DNA of 64,000 nucleotides, taken from assembly GCF_009689005.1 (NCBI RefSeq), contig NZ_AP021879.1:3658001-3722000 (forward strand), read 5' to 3'. Origin of the DNA: Desulfosarcina ovata subsp. ovata. GTDB taxonomy: Bacteria > Desulfobacterota > Desulfobacteria > Desulfobacterales > Desulfosarcinaceae. Position numbers and translations under genes: made by a program. The notes beneath the pieces are model-generated. The model did not search any database, was not told where the DNA came from, and was given only the letters and a program-made list of their open reading frames with translations. Below are positions 8,328 to 16,607 of the stretch, one piece after another (position 1 is the first letter of the stretch; each line of letters opens with the position of its first letter).

Positions 8328-9485
8328 TTACCTCTGCCAGAACGGTGACATCTGGCGCAAACGCTCGATGATGGTCGGCATCTTATCGATGATGAAATCG
8401 ATCTCTTCCTCCGTATTGTAAATGCTCAGGCTGTAACGGATCGATCCGTGGGCGGCGGTGAAGGGAACGCCCATGGCACGTAGCACATGGGACGGCTCCA
8501 GGGAGCCGGACGTGCAGGCCGATCCCGATGAGGCACAGATGCCGTGCTGGTCCATGAGCAGCAGGATCGCCTCTCCCTCAACATATTCGAAGGCAATACT
8601 GGTCGTATTGGGCAGCCGGTTCTCCGGATCTCCATTGATCATGCTGTGGGGCACCCGGTTGAGCAATTCGGTTTCGAGTTTGTCCCGCAGGGCCTTTACC
8701 CGGGTGTTCTCATCCTGCATGCTCTCCATGGCCAACTGGGCGGCCCGGCCCATGCCGATGATCGAGGCCGTGTTCTCGGTGCCGGCCCGGCGGCCGCCTT
8801 CCTGGTGCCCGCCCATGAGAAAGGGGGCAAACTGGGTGCCCTTACGGACGTAGAGCACACCGATTCCCTTGGGGGCATGCAGTTTGTGCCCGGAGAGGGA
8901 AAGCATATCAATTGCCGAGTCGGCCATGGTGATAGGCATTTTGCCCACCGCCTGGACCGCATCGGTGTGGAACACAATCCCCCGTTCACGCACCTTGCGG
9001 GCAATCTCCTCCACCGGAAAAATCGTTCCGGTTTCGTTGTTGGCCCACATCACACTGACCACAGCGGTGTCGTCGGAAAGATTTTTATAAAGGGTGTCAA
9101 GGTCCAGGCGTCCCTGCCGGTCCACAGGCACGACGGTTACCCGATATCCCTTTTTCCCCAGGTGCTCGAACAGATTTTTCACCGCCGGGTGCTCAACCCG
9201 GGTGGTGATGATGTGCTTTTTCTCCGGGTTGGAGCGGATGGCCGCATAAATGGCCGTGCTGTCGCTCTCCGTGCCACAACTGGTAAAGAGAATCTCTTCG
9301 GGCAGGGCCCCCAAAAGCTGCGCCACCTGCTCACGCGCCGCCCTGACCTTGCTGCCCACACTGCCGCCAAAGGTATGCATGCTGGAGGGGTTGCCGTACA
9401 GGTCGGAGAAATAGGGCAGCATCGCTTCCAGCACTTCCGGTGCCACACGGGTCGTGGCATTGTTGTCCACATAGATGGGATTCAT
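8328..9485 (-). CDS. nifS: Cysteine desulfurase NifS/IscS type
   Basis: This 385-residue PLP enzyme takes sulfur from cysteine and passes it to the NifU scaffold for Fe-S cluster assembly. The ATG at 9485 (MNPIYVDNNATTRV) has GGAGG upstream. The PLP lysine is in SLSGHKLHAPKG. The sulfur-carrying cysteine is in SSGSACTSGSLEPSHVL, in the short loop typical of NifS/IscS. The gene lies 5 bp downstream of nifU in the same operon. Part of its 3' end is duplicated at 5705-5865. The name nifS follows the pairing with a full-length NifU; no nitrogenase genes are visible, so a general Fe-S role is likely. Confidence 0.95.
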   Translation of the reverse strand: MNPIYVDNNATTRVAPEVLEAMLPYFSDLYGNPSSMHTFGGSVGSKVRAAREQVAQLLGALPEEILFTSCGTESDSTAIYAAIRSNPEKKHIITTRVEHPAVKNLFEHLGKKGYRVTVVPVDRQGRLDLDTLYKNLSDDTAVVSVMWANNETGTIFPVEEIARKVRERGIVFHTDAVQAVGKMPITMADSAIDMLSLSGHKLHAPKGIGVLYVRKGTQFAPFLMGGHQEGGRRAGTENTASIIGMGRAAQLAMESMQDENTRVKALRDKLETELLNRVPHSMINGDPENRLPNTTSIAFEYVEGEAILLLMDQHGICASSGSACTSGSLEPSHVLRAMGVPFTAAHGSIRYSLSIYNTEEEIDFIIDKMPTIIERLRQMSPFWQR

Positions 9486-9490
9486 CTTGG

Positions 9491-10315
9491 CTACACCTCC
9501 TCGACGACCAGATCCTGAGACACCAGATCCTTGAGTTTGGTCTCCACATAGTGCTTCAGGGTGATCTGGGACTTGCTGCACGAGGCACAGGTACCGCGCA
9601 ATTTGACCATCACCCGGTTACCGTCCACATCCACCAGTTCGATGTCGCCGCCGTCCTGGTTCAGGGCCGGTTTGATCTCCCGCTCCAACGTAGCGTCAAT
9701 CATCTTGATTTTCTGGATATTGGTCAGGGCTTCGGGCTTTTTGGCCGCCCGGGGAGCGTTGCCCAGGATGTCATCAATGATAAACTGGATCTTGTCGTGG
9801 CAGTTTTCGCAGCCACCGCCGGCCTTCACATAATCGGTCACCTCCTCGATGGATGTGAGCCCGTTCTCCTTGACTGCCCGCTCGATCTGCCGGTCGGTCA
9901 CACCGAAGCATTCACAGACGATCTCGCCCTCGACTTGTTTCTCGGCCTCGCCACGGTAGTAGGCGATTGCCTTTTCCATGGCGTCGCGGCCCATCACCGA
10001 ACAGTGCATTTTCTCTTTGGGCAGGCCACCCAGAAAATCGGCAATATCCTCATTGGTTACCTTTGCGGCCTCATCCAGGGTCATGCCCTTGACCATCTCG
10101 GTCAGGGCCGACGAGGAGGCAATCGCACTGGCACAGCCGAAGGTCTGGAATTTGGCATCGGCAATGCGTTCGCCTTCGTCCAGCTTGAAGGTCAGCTTGA
10201 GCGCATCGCCACATGCCAGGGAGCCCACTTCTCCGAGGCCGTCAAAATCATCGATGAACCCCACATTACGCGGGTTAAGAAAATGATCTTTCACTTTATT
10301 CGTATAATCCCACAT
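9491..10315 (-). CDS. nifU: Fe-S cluster scaffold NifU (three-domain)
   Basis: This 274-residue scaffold on which Fe-S clusters are built has all three NifU modules. The N-terminal IscU-like domain has three cluster cysteines (SLACGD, FGCASA, MHCSVMG). The middle domain is [2Fe-2S] (CECFG and GGGCENCHDK). The C-terminal Nfu domain has CASC. The chosen start (MWDYTNKVKDHFLNP, ATG at 10315) has GGAGGA upstream and fits the family N-terminus. It is first in the nifU-nifS operon. No IscR-type regulator or recognisable operator was found in the 211-bp gap to the divergent MEMO-family gene. Confidence 0.96.
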   Translation of the reverse strand: MWDYTNKVKDHFLNPRNVGFIDDFDGLGEVGSLACGDALKLTFKLDEGERIADAKFQTFGCASAIASSSALTEMVKGMTLDEAAKVTNEDIADFLGGLPKEKMHCSVMGRDAMEKAIAYYRGEAEKQVEGEIVCECFGVTDRQIERAVKENGLTSIEEVTDYVKAGGGCENCHDKIQFIIDDILGNAPRAAKKPEALTNIQKIKMIDATLEREIKPALNQDGGDIELVDVDGNRVMVKLRGTCASCSKSQITLKHYVETKLKDLVSQDLVVEEV

Positions 10316-10526
10316 GGTTTCCTCCGGGGTAACAGGGTGCTTACAGGGCAAAATGACAGCAGGATGCCCGTTGTCCTCAGTCCTGCCGGCTTCATGGCTT
10401 TCCCTACAATAATCATGATCTTTTAAAAGAAAAGCCGTGACCGGACTGTTTTTCTATGACAAAATTAATATCTTGCCGCAGATGAACCATGCGTGCATTC
10501 CAGACTGATGATAAGGAGGTTGGGTC

Positions 10527-11384
10527 ATGAACCTAAGAAAATCGGTCTTTTCCGGAAGCTGGTATCCGGCGGGCCAAGGGGAGTGTGAAGCACAAATCCG
10601 GCAATTCCTCGACGAGGGCAAAAGCTACCCCCTGTCCATTGATGCCCCTGTCGGCGGCGTCGTTCCCCATGCCGGCTGGTTTTTTTCCGGGAGCGTCGCC
10701 TGCAACGTGATCCACCGGCTGGCCCAAGGCCGGGCAGCCGAAGTGGATGTGGTGGTCGTTTTCGGCATGCACCTGCACCCCGGATCCGCCCGTTATATCA
10801 TGCCCGAGGGCGCCTGGGAGACCCCTTTGGGTCCGGTTTCCGTGGATGCGGCCCTGGCCGGCGAACTGACCCGCCAGTACACCTTTCAGCTGGAAACCCC
10901 AAGCCGCTTTCAGCAGGACAACACCATCGAGCTGCAGATGCCGTTTATCCGTTACTTCTTTCCCGATTCGCGTGTGGTGGCCATGGGGGTCCCGCCCGCC
11001 GCCGAAACCCTCGCTTTGGCCAAATCCGTGGTGGAAACGGCCAGGGACCTGGGCCTTTCCATTGTGACCATCGGCTCCACGGACCTGACCCATTACGGCC
11101 CCAACTATGGGTTCACATCAAAAGGCACGGGCCAGGCGGCCGTTGACTGGGTACGCCGGGAGAATGATCGCCGCGTGATCGATGCCATGATCCGCATGGA
11201 TCCGGAGGCGGTGCTCCGGGAAGGGATTGAAAATGAAAACGCCTGTTGCAGCGGTGCCGCGGCGGCGGCGATCACTGCGGGGAAAACCATGGGGGCCCGC
11301 CGGGGTGAGCAATTGGTCTACGCCACCAGCTACGACAAAAGTCCGGGAAGCAGCTTCGTGGGGTATGTGGGGGTTGTCTTCTGA
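10527..11384 (+). CDS. MEMO1-family protein (AmmeMemoRadiSam protein B)
   Basis: This 285-residue protein belongs to the MEMO family, which is related in fold to LigB-type dioxygenases. Visible motifs are FSGSWYPA at the N-terminus, PHAGWFFSGSVA with a likely metal-binding His, and the family segments TIGSTDLTHYGPNYG and NENACCSGAAAAAIT. In many bacteria and archaea the gene neighbours an AMMECR1 protein and a radical SAM protein. Neither partner is visible here, so it is a stand-alone copy. The biochemical function of the bacterial proteins is not settled. AAGGAGGTTGGGTC before the ATG is a strong ribosome site. Confidence 0.85.
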   Translation: MNLRKSVFSGSWYPAGQGECEAQIRQFLDEGKSYPLSIDAPVGGVVPHAGWFFSGSVACNVIHRLAQGRAAEVDVVVVFGMHLHPGSARYIMPEGAWETPLGPVSVDAALAGELTRQYTFQLETPSRFQQDNTIELQMPFIRYFFPDSRVVAMGVPPAAETLALAKSVVETARDLGLSIVTIGSTDLTHYGPNYGFTSKGTGQAAVDWVRRENDRRVIDAMIRMDPEAVLREGIENENACCSGAAAAAITAGKTMGARRGEQLVYATSYDKSPGSSFVGYVGVVF

Positions 11385-11427
11385 TTGGAACGGCAGATAG
11401 CTATGCGTCCCAGGGCAATCTGGATCC

Positions 11428-12762
11428 TTAACACTTCTTTTGTATTTCCGCCAACCGCCGGCTCACTGCGACGGGGTATTCACCTGGATTCTCGAGCCGC
11501 TTGAATTGGTCATCCAGCCTGGCAAACCGGTCTGCAAAACGATCCCGGATTTCAGACAGGGGCGGCAGCGCCCCAAGCCGGCGTCCCTTCTCCATTACCG
11601 GCGCCAGCAATGCCGCCGTGGCGCCATCCGGCGGCACGTCATCGCGCAACCCAATTATATCGCCACGAAAACGGCCGTCAGGGGATCGTCTGCGAAAAAC
11701 CTGCTTTTCACCGGCCAGGGTGACCTTGCCTTCACTCTGTTTGCGCACATCGCGGTTGCCCAGCCGCACCATTTTGTAAACCATGTCCAGGTAAGGGGCA
11801 TCGGCCGACACGCCCATGCGGGTGCCGACACCAAAAGCGTCAATCCGCGCACCGTTCTCGATCAGGTGTGACAGGACATATTCGTCAAATCCACTGCTGG
11901 CAAAAATTTTCACCTCCGGCAATCCGGCCTCATCCAAAATCCGGCGCACCCTGCGGCTCAAGTCCACCATGTCGCCACTGTCCAAGCGGACCCCTTGCAG
12001 GGCAAGCCCCTTTGCTTGCATGCGGCGGCCTACCCGGGCCGCATTTCGGGCGCCCTGCAGGGTGTCGTAGGTGTCGATGAGAAAAATGGAGCTTTCGGGA
12101 AACAAATCCGCATAGGCCTCAAAGGCGTCGATTTCAGACTCAAAGGCGGTGACAAAGGAGTGCGCCATGGTGCCGGAAATGGGAATGTCCCACTGTTTGC
12201 CGGCCAGCACATTACTGGTGCCGTTAAAACCGGCAATGTAGCTGGACCGGGCCACGACCATGCCGGCGTGGCTGCCCTGGGTGCGACGCAGGGAGAAGTC
12301 GACAATGGGCCGGCCGGCCGTCGCATACACGCAACGGGCGGCTTTGGTGGCCAGCATCGAGGCCACCCCCATGGTGTTGATCAGGTAGGTCTCCAGCAGT
12401 TGGGCCTCGATCAGCGGAGCGGAGATCTCCAATAGGGGCTCATTGGGAAAAAAAATCTCCCCTTCGGGCATGGCCATGACGTTTCCGGTGAAGGTGAGCG
12501 CCGCCAGATAGTCCAGAAAGTCGGTTTTGAAACGGCCGGTGCGGGCCAGCCAGTCAATCTCCTCCGTACTGAAGCGAAATCGGTCCAGGGCATCCAGCAC
12601 CGCCTCGAGTCCCGCGGAAACGAAATAGCCTCGTTTGGGATGCGGTCGGATAAAAAGCGAGAAGGTGGCGGACGCCTGCAGCTGCCGCTGGAAATAACCG
12701 GCGGCCATGGTGAGTTCATACAGATCGGTGAACAGGGGTCCGGGAAAGGCGTCGGGGGTCAT
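11428..12762 (-). CDS. pncB: Nicotinate phosphoribosyltransferase
   Basis: This 444-residue enzyme converts nicotinate and PRPP to nicotinate mononucleotide in NAD salvage. Family signatures are LFTDLYELTMAAGYF at the N-terminus, the active-site segment DFSLRRTQGSHAG, and DTYDTLQGARNAAR. Later parts (VRLDSGDMVDLSRRVR and FGVGTRMGVS) form the PRPP and product site. Its ATG overlaps the stop of the upstream amidase gene by 4 bp, so nicotinamide hydrolysis and nicotinate capture are translationally coupled. Confidence 0.95.
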   Translation of the reverse strand: MTPDAFPGPLFTDLYELTMAAGYFQRQLQASATFSLFIRPHPKRGYFVSAGLEAVLDALDRFRFSTEEIDWLARTGRFKTDFLDYLAALTFTGNVMAMPEGEIFFPNEPLLEISAPLIEAQLLETYLINTMGVASMLATKAARCVYATAGRPIVDFSLRRTQGSHAGMVVARSSYIAGFNGTSNVLAGKQWDIPISGTMAHSFVTAFESEIDAFEAYADLFPESSIFLIDTYDTLQGARNAARVGRRMQAKGLALQGVRLDSGDMVDLSRRVRRILDEAGLPEVKIFASSGFDEYVLSHLIENGARIDAFGVGTRMGVSADAPYLDMVYKMVRLGNRDVRKQSEGKVTLAGEKQVFRRRSPDGRFRGDIIGLRDDVPPDGATAALLAPVMEKGRRLGALPPLSEIRDRFADRFARLDDQFKRLENPGEYPVAVSRRLAEIQKKC

Positions 12763-13280
12763 TGGACGATCGCTCCATAGAGTCGTTCCATGCGCTGCAG
12801 GGAAAATTGATGGGCCTGGGCGTCAAAATCGGCCACCCCCTCACGGGGCACCCGGGTGGGGTAATCGCGGTTGGCCAATCCGCCAACGGTATCCATCACA
12901 CAAATGGAGGTGCACACCCCGACCACCTCCACTTCGTCAGGGCCGTATGCGGCCAGCACCGCATCCAGGTCGGTGGCATAAAATCCGCTGTAGCGCGTTT
13001 TGGGGATGACCCGTTCACCGGCGGCCGGGGCCAGCTCGTCGATGATCCGGCTGCCCCAGGTACCGGCCACGCAATGCCTGGGGAACTTGGTGAACTCCAG
13101 ATCATCCGGTGCATGGGCGTCCTGCAGGTAGACAATCAGGCTGCCGGCCTGACGATGTGCCGCAAGCCGGGCGCAAATAAACGGGATGATGTCACGGGCA
13201 CCCGGACCGCAGAACAGGGCACCGTCTTCATCAATAAAATCGTTGAGCATATCAACGATGATCAGAGCGGTTTGGGACAT
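12759..13280 (-). CDS. pncA: Nicotinamidase-type isochorismatase-family hydrolase
   Basis: This 173-residue cysteine hydrolase carries the isochorismatase-family triad: Asp in LIIVDMLNDF, Lys in the PKTRYSGF segment, and nucleophile Cys in VVGVCTSICVMDTV. The close coupling to pncB makes nicotinamide the most likely substrate (nicotinamide to nicotinate). The motif HAPDDLEF takes the place of the usual metal-binding DxHxxxH of classical nicotinamidases: D and H are present but spaced differently, so metal binding is not certain. A strong sigma70-like promoter lies 47 bp upstream. Confidence 0.85.
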   Translation of the reverse strand: MSQTALIIVDMLNDFIDEDGALFCGPGARDIIPFICARLAAHRQAGSLIVYLQDAHAPDDLEFTKFPRHCVAGTWGSRIIDELAPAAGERVIPKTRYSGFYATDLDAVLAAYGPDEVEVVGVCTSICVMDTVGGLANRDYPTRVPREGVADFDAQAHQFSLQRMERLYGAIVQ

Positions 13281-13327
13281 GGGAGGTTGCCTTTACGGAT
13301 AAGTTGGTGAACCTTTTTTGATCAATT

Positions 13328-13378
13328 AATATAAACAGTTGGCAATGATTTGTAAACATCGGGATTGATTTGTCAACA
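13328..13378 (-). promoter_or_regulatory. pncA-pncB promoter with two direct repeats
   Basis: On the minus strand a -35 TTTACA (13356-13351), a 17-bp spacer and a -10 TATATT (13333-13328) form a good sigma70 promoter. Two 13-bp direct repeats, TGTTTACAAATCA (13358-13346) and TGTTGACAAATCA (13378-13366), are 20 bp apart and cover the -35. Two repeats on one DNA face suggest a repressor operator for NAD salvage. The regulator is unknown. Confidence 0.6.
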
Positions 13379-13434
13379 AACAAGACGGTTGCTTATCTTT
13401 GTTTTCGTTGGTACTACACCGGTTCAATTTTACC

Positions 13435-13447
13435 ATACCATTGGTAT
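13435..13447. promoter_or_regulatory. Perfect palindrome, possible GntR-type operator
   Basis: ATACCATTGGTAT is a perfect 13-bp palindrome in the gap before the GntR-family gene at 13712. GntR/FadR regulators bind short palindromes with TGGT-ACCA type half sites, so autoregulation or control of pncAB is possible. This is inferred from position and symmetry only. Confidence 0.35.
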
Positions 13448-13570
13448 ATCAAGTGTCAGATGGGTCGTTTAAAAGTCGACCGATGGTGCGGCGCATGCTC
13501 GATCCGATGTGCGCCGGATCGAAGGTTTTTTAGGCGATTGGCGGATAAGAATATACCAGGATGCGCAGGA

Positions 13571-13651
13571 TTTTCATTCGTATTCAAGGCGGGCTTTTTT
13601 ACGCATAGTGGGGCTATGTGTGGAAACGCCCAACGCAGAAGACGGATGAAA
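13571..13651. repeat. 81-bp imperfect palindrome (hairpin-forming element)
   Basis: The outer arms TTTTCATTCGT and ACGGATGAAAA pair with one mismatch. The centre is CATAG-TGGGG-CTATG, and pairing continues with mismatches between. The symmetry centre is base 13611. It lies in a 431-bp gap that has no gene. Such structures are typical of REP- or MITE-like dispersed elements. Confidence 0.5.
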
Positions 13652-13711
13652 AGACAAGCAGGCGGGTATATGCTTTGACAGAAATCGCCTTAATGGGAAG
13701 GCCGAGTTCAC

Positions 13712-14368
13712 ATGAATCCTGAAATCTACGGCGAAATCAAACGGCGGATCCTTTTTCTGGAGTATGCACCGGGACAGATTCTTAATGAAAATGTGCTGGC
13801 CAAGGAGTTCGGTGTCAGCCGCACTCCCATGCGCGAGGTGCTCTACCGGCTCTCCTGGGAGGAGTTGGCCCGCATCATTCCCCGAACCGGCACCATGGTG
13901 GCGGAGATCGAATTCCAGAAGATGATGCACACCTATCAGACCCGGCTGGGGATCGAGGGGGAGGTGGGCCGGCTTTGTGCCGAACTGGCCACCGAAACGC
14001 ATCTGGAAAAAATCCGCGACCTCAAACAGCGGTGTGCCGCGCTGAACGAAAAAAAAGACACCGGCGCACTGGTGGATATCGATTCCCACTTTCGCCGGGT
14101 CCTGCATGAAGCCGCCGGCAACCCCGTGCTCCAGTCGGTTTCCAACCAGTTGTACACGTTGACCTTCCGTTTGTGGTACGTCACCCTGGACAAAGGCGAA
14201 TGGAAGGAAGAAGTGCAAGAGATAATTGATGAAATGGAGCATACGATGGCCGCTATCGTCGCCCGGGATGCGGCGAAAACGGCCCGCGTGCGGCGGGAGG
14301 CCCTTGTCAAACACTTTGATCGAATTCGGGCCAAATACTTGGGCGTTCCCAGCAAGGTGCGGCTGTGA
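13712..14368 (+). CDS. GntR-family (FCD) transcription regulator
   Basis: This 218-residue regulator has an N-terminal winged HTH (~1-65; NENVLAKEFGVSRTPMREVLYRL is the recognition region, though the family-typical QLR start is slightly short). A helical FCD effector domain (~75-205) follows, with metal-site candidates Asp/His in VDIDSHFRRVLHEAAGN and EIIDEMEHTMAAI. FCD proteins usually sense carboxylates. The gene lies between pncA and the Tmc region but shares an operon with neither; its target cannot be named. A 13-bp palindrome upstream may be its operator. Confidence 0.88.
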   Translation: MNPEIYGEIKRRILFLEYAPGQILNENVLAKEFGVSRTPMREVLYRLSWEELARIIPRTGTMVAEIEFQKMMHTYQTRLGIEGEVGRLCAELATETHLEKIRDLKQRCAALNEKKDTGALVDIDSHFRRVLHEAAGNPVLQSVSNQLYTLTFRLWYVTLDKGEWKEEVQEIIDEMEHTMAAIVARDAAKTARVRREALVKHFDRIRAKYLGVPSKVRL

Positions 14369-14379
14369 AGGAGAAATAA

Positions 14380-14730
14380 TCAGCCAATCGTATTTTTCAC
14401 AATACCGACCAGCTTCTCCGGATCAAAGGGCTTTTTTACAAATGCAATGGCATCCTTGATGGCATGGTCACCGTCGATGCCGCTGACCACGATCACCGGC
14501 GTCTCTTTGAGGGCCTTGTCCTGGCGCAGCTTGCGGTAAAAGCGCGGGCCCCACTCGCCGGGCATCTGCAGGTCCAGGGTGATCAGGTCCGGTTTTTCCT
14601 GTCTGACCACATCCAGGCCTTCGGAGGTGCTGGAGGCACTACAGGTTTCGTACCCGTTGTCACTGAAAACGGCTTCCAGATATTTGACCACGATCGGGTC
14701 GTCATCGATGATGAGAATTTTTTTCGGCAT
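14380..14730 (-). CDS. Single-domain response regulator (CheY-like)
   Basis: This 116-residue receiver domain has no output domain. The acidic pocket is IIDDDP, the phosphorylated Asp is in ITLDLQMPG, the switch Ser is in VVSGID, and the conserved Lys is in FVKKPF. The ATG at 14730 follows GGAGGG. It is the last gene of the tmc cluster, 77 bp after tmcA and on the same strand. In Desulfovibrio the tmc locus also has response regulators nearby, so a role in controlling the complex or a linked phosphorelay is plausible but not shown. Confidence 0.85.
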   Translation of the reverse strand: MPKKILIIDDDPIVVKYLEAVFSDNGYETCSASSTSEGLDVVRQEKPDLITLDLQMPGEWGPRFYRKLRQDKALKETPVIVVSGIDGDHAIKDAIAFVKKPFDPEKLVGIVKNTIG

Positions 14731-14807
14731 GGGAGAACCCTCCTTTGCTTGCAATGCAGGCGCCTGCGTGTTGTAAATTGACCGGATCGCCACAGACCGG
14801 CAGACGG

Positions 14808-15188
14808 CTATTTCACATGGCACTCACCGCACAGAATCGGCCCGGCCTCCTGCTCCTGGTGGCACCCCTTGCAGTTGGCATGGAAAGCCTGCATCAGTGC
14901 CGGCTGATCGTCCGATCCCTCCAGGTCATGGCACTCGGAACAGCGCTGGTCCTCCGAGGATTCACCTTCCACCAGTTGGCCGTCTTCGTATATGTGATGA
15001 CAGACGGCACAGTCATCGATGCCGGCATTTTCGTTGTGCAGGTCGTGCTCGAATATCGAAGGGGAACGCTGGGGATTGATAAAATCCGAGTTGTCCACGG
15101 CGGTCATGTCATCCTGGGCCCAGGCCAGGGTGAAGGCGGACAGCGTCCCGATGATTAGCGATAGTGCGATCAGCGCGATCGTTTTCAT
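14808..15188 (-). CDS. tmcA: Acidic tetraheme cytochrome c3 TmcA
   Basis: This 126-residue periplasmic cytochrome starts with a Sec signal (KTIALIALSLIIGTLSAFTLAWAQ). It has exactly four CxxCH heme sites (CAVCH, CSECH, CKGCH, CGECH) plus additional His ligands. The protein is rich in Asp and Glu, as expected for the acidic type II c3. In sulfate reducers TmcA accepts electrons from periplasmic hydrogenase via type I c3 and passes them to the membrane TmcBCD module. The ATG at 15188 follows GGAGGAG. It lies 14 bp downstream of tmcB, and the operon context supports the identification. Confidence 0.92.
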   Translation of the reverse strand: MKTIALIALSLIIGTLSAFTLAWAQDDMTAVDNSDFINPQRSPSIFEHDLHNENAGIDDCAVCHHIYEDGQLVEGESSEDQRCSECHDLEGSDDQPALMQAFHANCKGCHQEQEAGPILCGECHVK

Positions 15189-15202
15189 GTCTCCTCCTGG
15201 CC

Positions 15203-16537
15203 TCACGCGGGCTTTTCCATGACTTCGTAAATAATATCACTGAAGAATTTGATCTCCAAGCCGATTTCGTAATGGTGCACGATGTCTTCCAGGCCGCTGT
15301 GGCAGTTGTGGCAGGGCGCCACCAGCACTTCGGCTCCTTTGGTTTTGGCCTCGAAAAGCTGCTCGGCCTTGACCCGGTTGCCATCCATACGGGCCATCTT
15401 GAAAGGAGGGCCGGTATTGATCACCCCCCCGCCGGCACAGCAGCAGTAGTTGTGCTCGCGGTTGGGGAGCATCTCGATGACAGTTTCGCAGATGGCATGG
15501 GCCACGTAACGGGCCTTTTCGTGCAGCCCGCCGCCGCGGACCACATTGCACGGATCGTGCAGGGTGATGGGGGGCTTGTACTTTTTGGCGATCTTGATGC
15601 GGCCCTCCCGGAGCAGGTCGTAGTAGAATTCGATGGCATGCACGATGGTAAAGGGCGGCATGGACCAGCCCAGCCAACGGTTGCCCATGTCATAGACACT
15701 GCGGAAGGCGTGGCCGCACTCGCCCATGACGATCTTCTTTACTTTGAGCCGTTCGGCGGTTTCAAAGTGGGCCCGCTTGAGGCGGCCCATGATTTCGTTG
15801 TCGGCGGTATACATGGCCATATCACTGTTGTCCCAGCCCATGGAAGCCGGCATGGTCCAGTCGACCCCGGCCACGTGCATGATCACCGCCGCCTGGTAGA
15901 TCAGCTGAGCCTGAAACTTGGGTTCCGGAGCAATGACGCTGTACATGATGTCGGCGCCCTCTTTCTCCAGGGGAATGCGCAGATCGGGGATTTCGGCCTG
16001 GGCCTCCTCTTCCTGCCATTGGAGGGTGTCGGGCCATTCATCCCCCTTGACCCACATCTGGTTCATGGTAACGGAATGGCTGTGGGCCGTATCCTGGATG
16101 TAGAGCGGCGTGACGCCCAGCAGGTGAATGATTCTGCGCACCACGAGCATGAGGTAGGCGATGTCGATGCCGAAGGGGCAATACTGGGCGCAGCGCTTGC
16201 AGAGATTGCACTGGGTGTGAGAAATGATGGCCGCCTGGCGGATAAACTCGGGGCTGACCCGACCCTTCTTGCGGATCATCTCCCAGATGGTCTGCTTGAC
16301 CTTGCCCACGGGTGAGTAGTGGGGGTCCTTGTCGTGGGATAGGTAGTAGTGACAGGCCTCGGAGCACAACCCGCAATGGATGCAGGTCTCCACATAGGTC
16401 TTGAGCCGGGCGCCGGTCTCGTTGTCGATAACGCTGTTGATGACCGACTGGATCTTTTCCTCGGTCAAACGGGAAATACCCACATCGATGCCGTCATCGA
16501 CGACATCGGCATTTTCTTTTTTTGACGGTTCCGCCAT
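15203..16537 (-). CDS. tmcB: Tmc complex Fe-S subunit TmcB (CCG-domain protein)
   Basis: This 444-residue cytoplasmic-side Fe-S subunit is related to HdrD and DsrK. Two ferredoxin-type [4Fe-4S] motifs (CIHCGLCSEACH and CNLCKRCAQYCPFG) are followed by two CCG-type cysteine-rich regions (CGHAFR, HDPCNVVRGGG, CCCAGGGV, CHNCHSG) that in HdrB/HdrD bind noncubane clusters. The protein would carry electrons from the heme membrane subunit to a cytoplasmic acceptor. AGGAG precedes the ATG at 16537. tmcA follows after 14 bp and tmcC precedes. Confidence 0.92.
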   Translation of the reverse strand: MAEPSKKENADVVDDGIDVGISRLTEEKIQSVINSVIDNETGARLKTYVETCIHCGLCSEACHYYLSHDKDPHYSPVGKVKQTIWEMIRKKGRVSPEFIRQAAIISHTQCNLCKRCAQYCPFGIDIAYLMLVVRRIIHLLGVTPLYIQDTAHSHSVTMNQMWVKGDEWPDTLQWQEEEAQAEIPDLRIPLEKEGADIMYSVIAPEPKFQAQLIYQAAVIMHVAGVDWTMPASMGWDNSDMAMYTADNEIMGRLKRAHFETAERLKVKKIVMGECGHAFRSVYDMGNRWLGWSMPPFTIVHAIEFYYDLLREGRIKIAKKYKPPITLHDPCNVVRGGGLHEKARYVAHAICETVIEMLPNREHNYCCCAGGGVINTGPPFKMARMDGNRVKAEQLFEAKTKGAEVLVAPCHNCHSGLEDIVHHYEIGLEIKFFSDIIYEVMEKPA

Positions 16538-16607
16538 ATTTCGAACTCCTTTTCAACTCGCGCCGGCATACGGTTCCCGGCCGCCGGTGGGTCAGAGGAA
16601 TGGGTGC

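Noticed and set aside
15164..16315. Long plus-strand frame opposite tmcB
   Set aside because: The minus-strand frame carries all expected Fe-S motifs; the plus-strand frame shows none and has no ribosome site.
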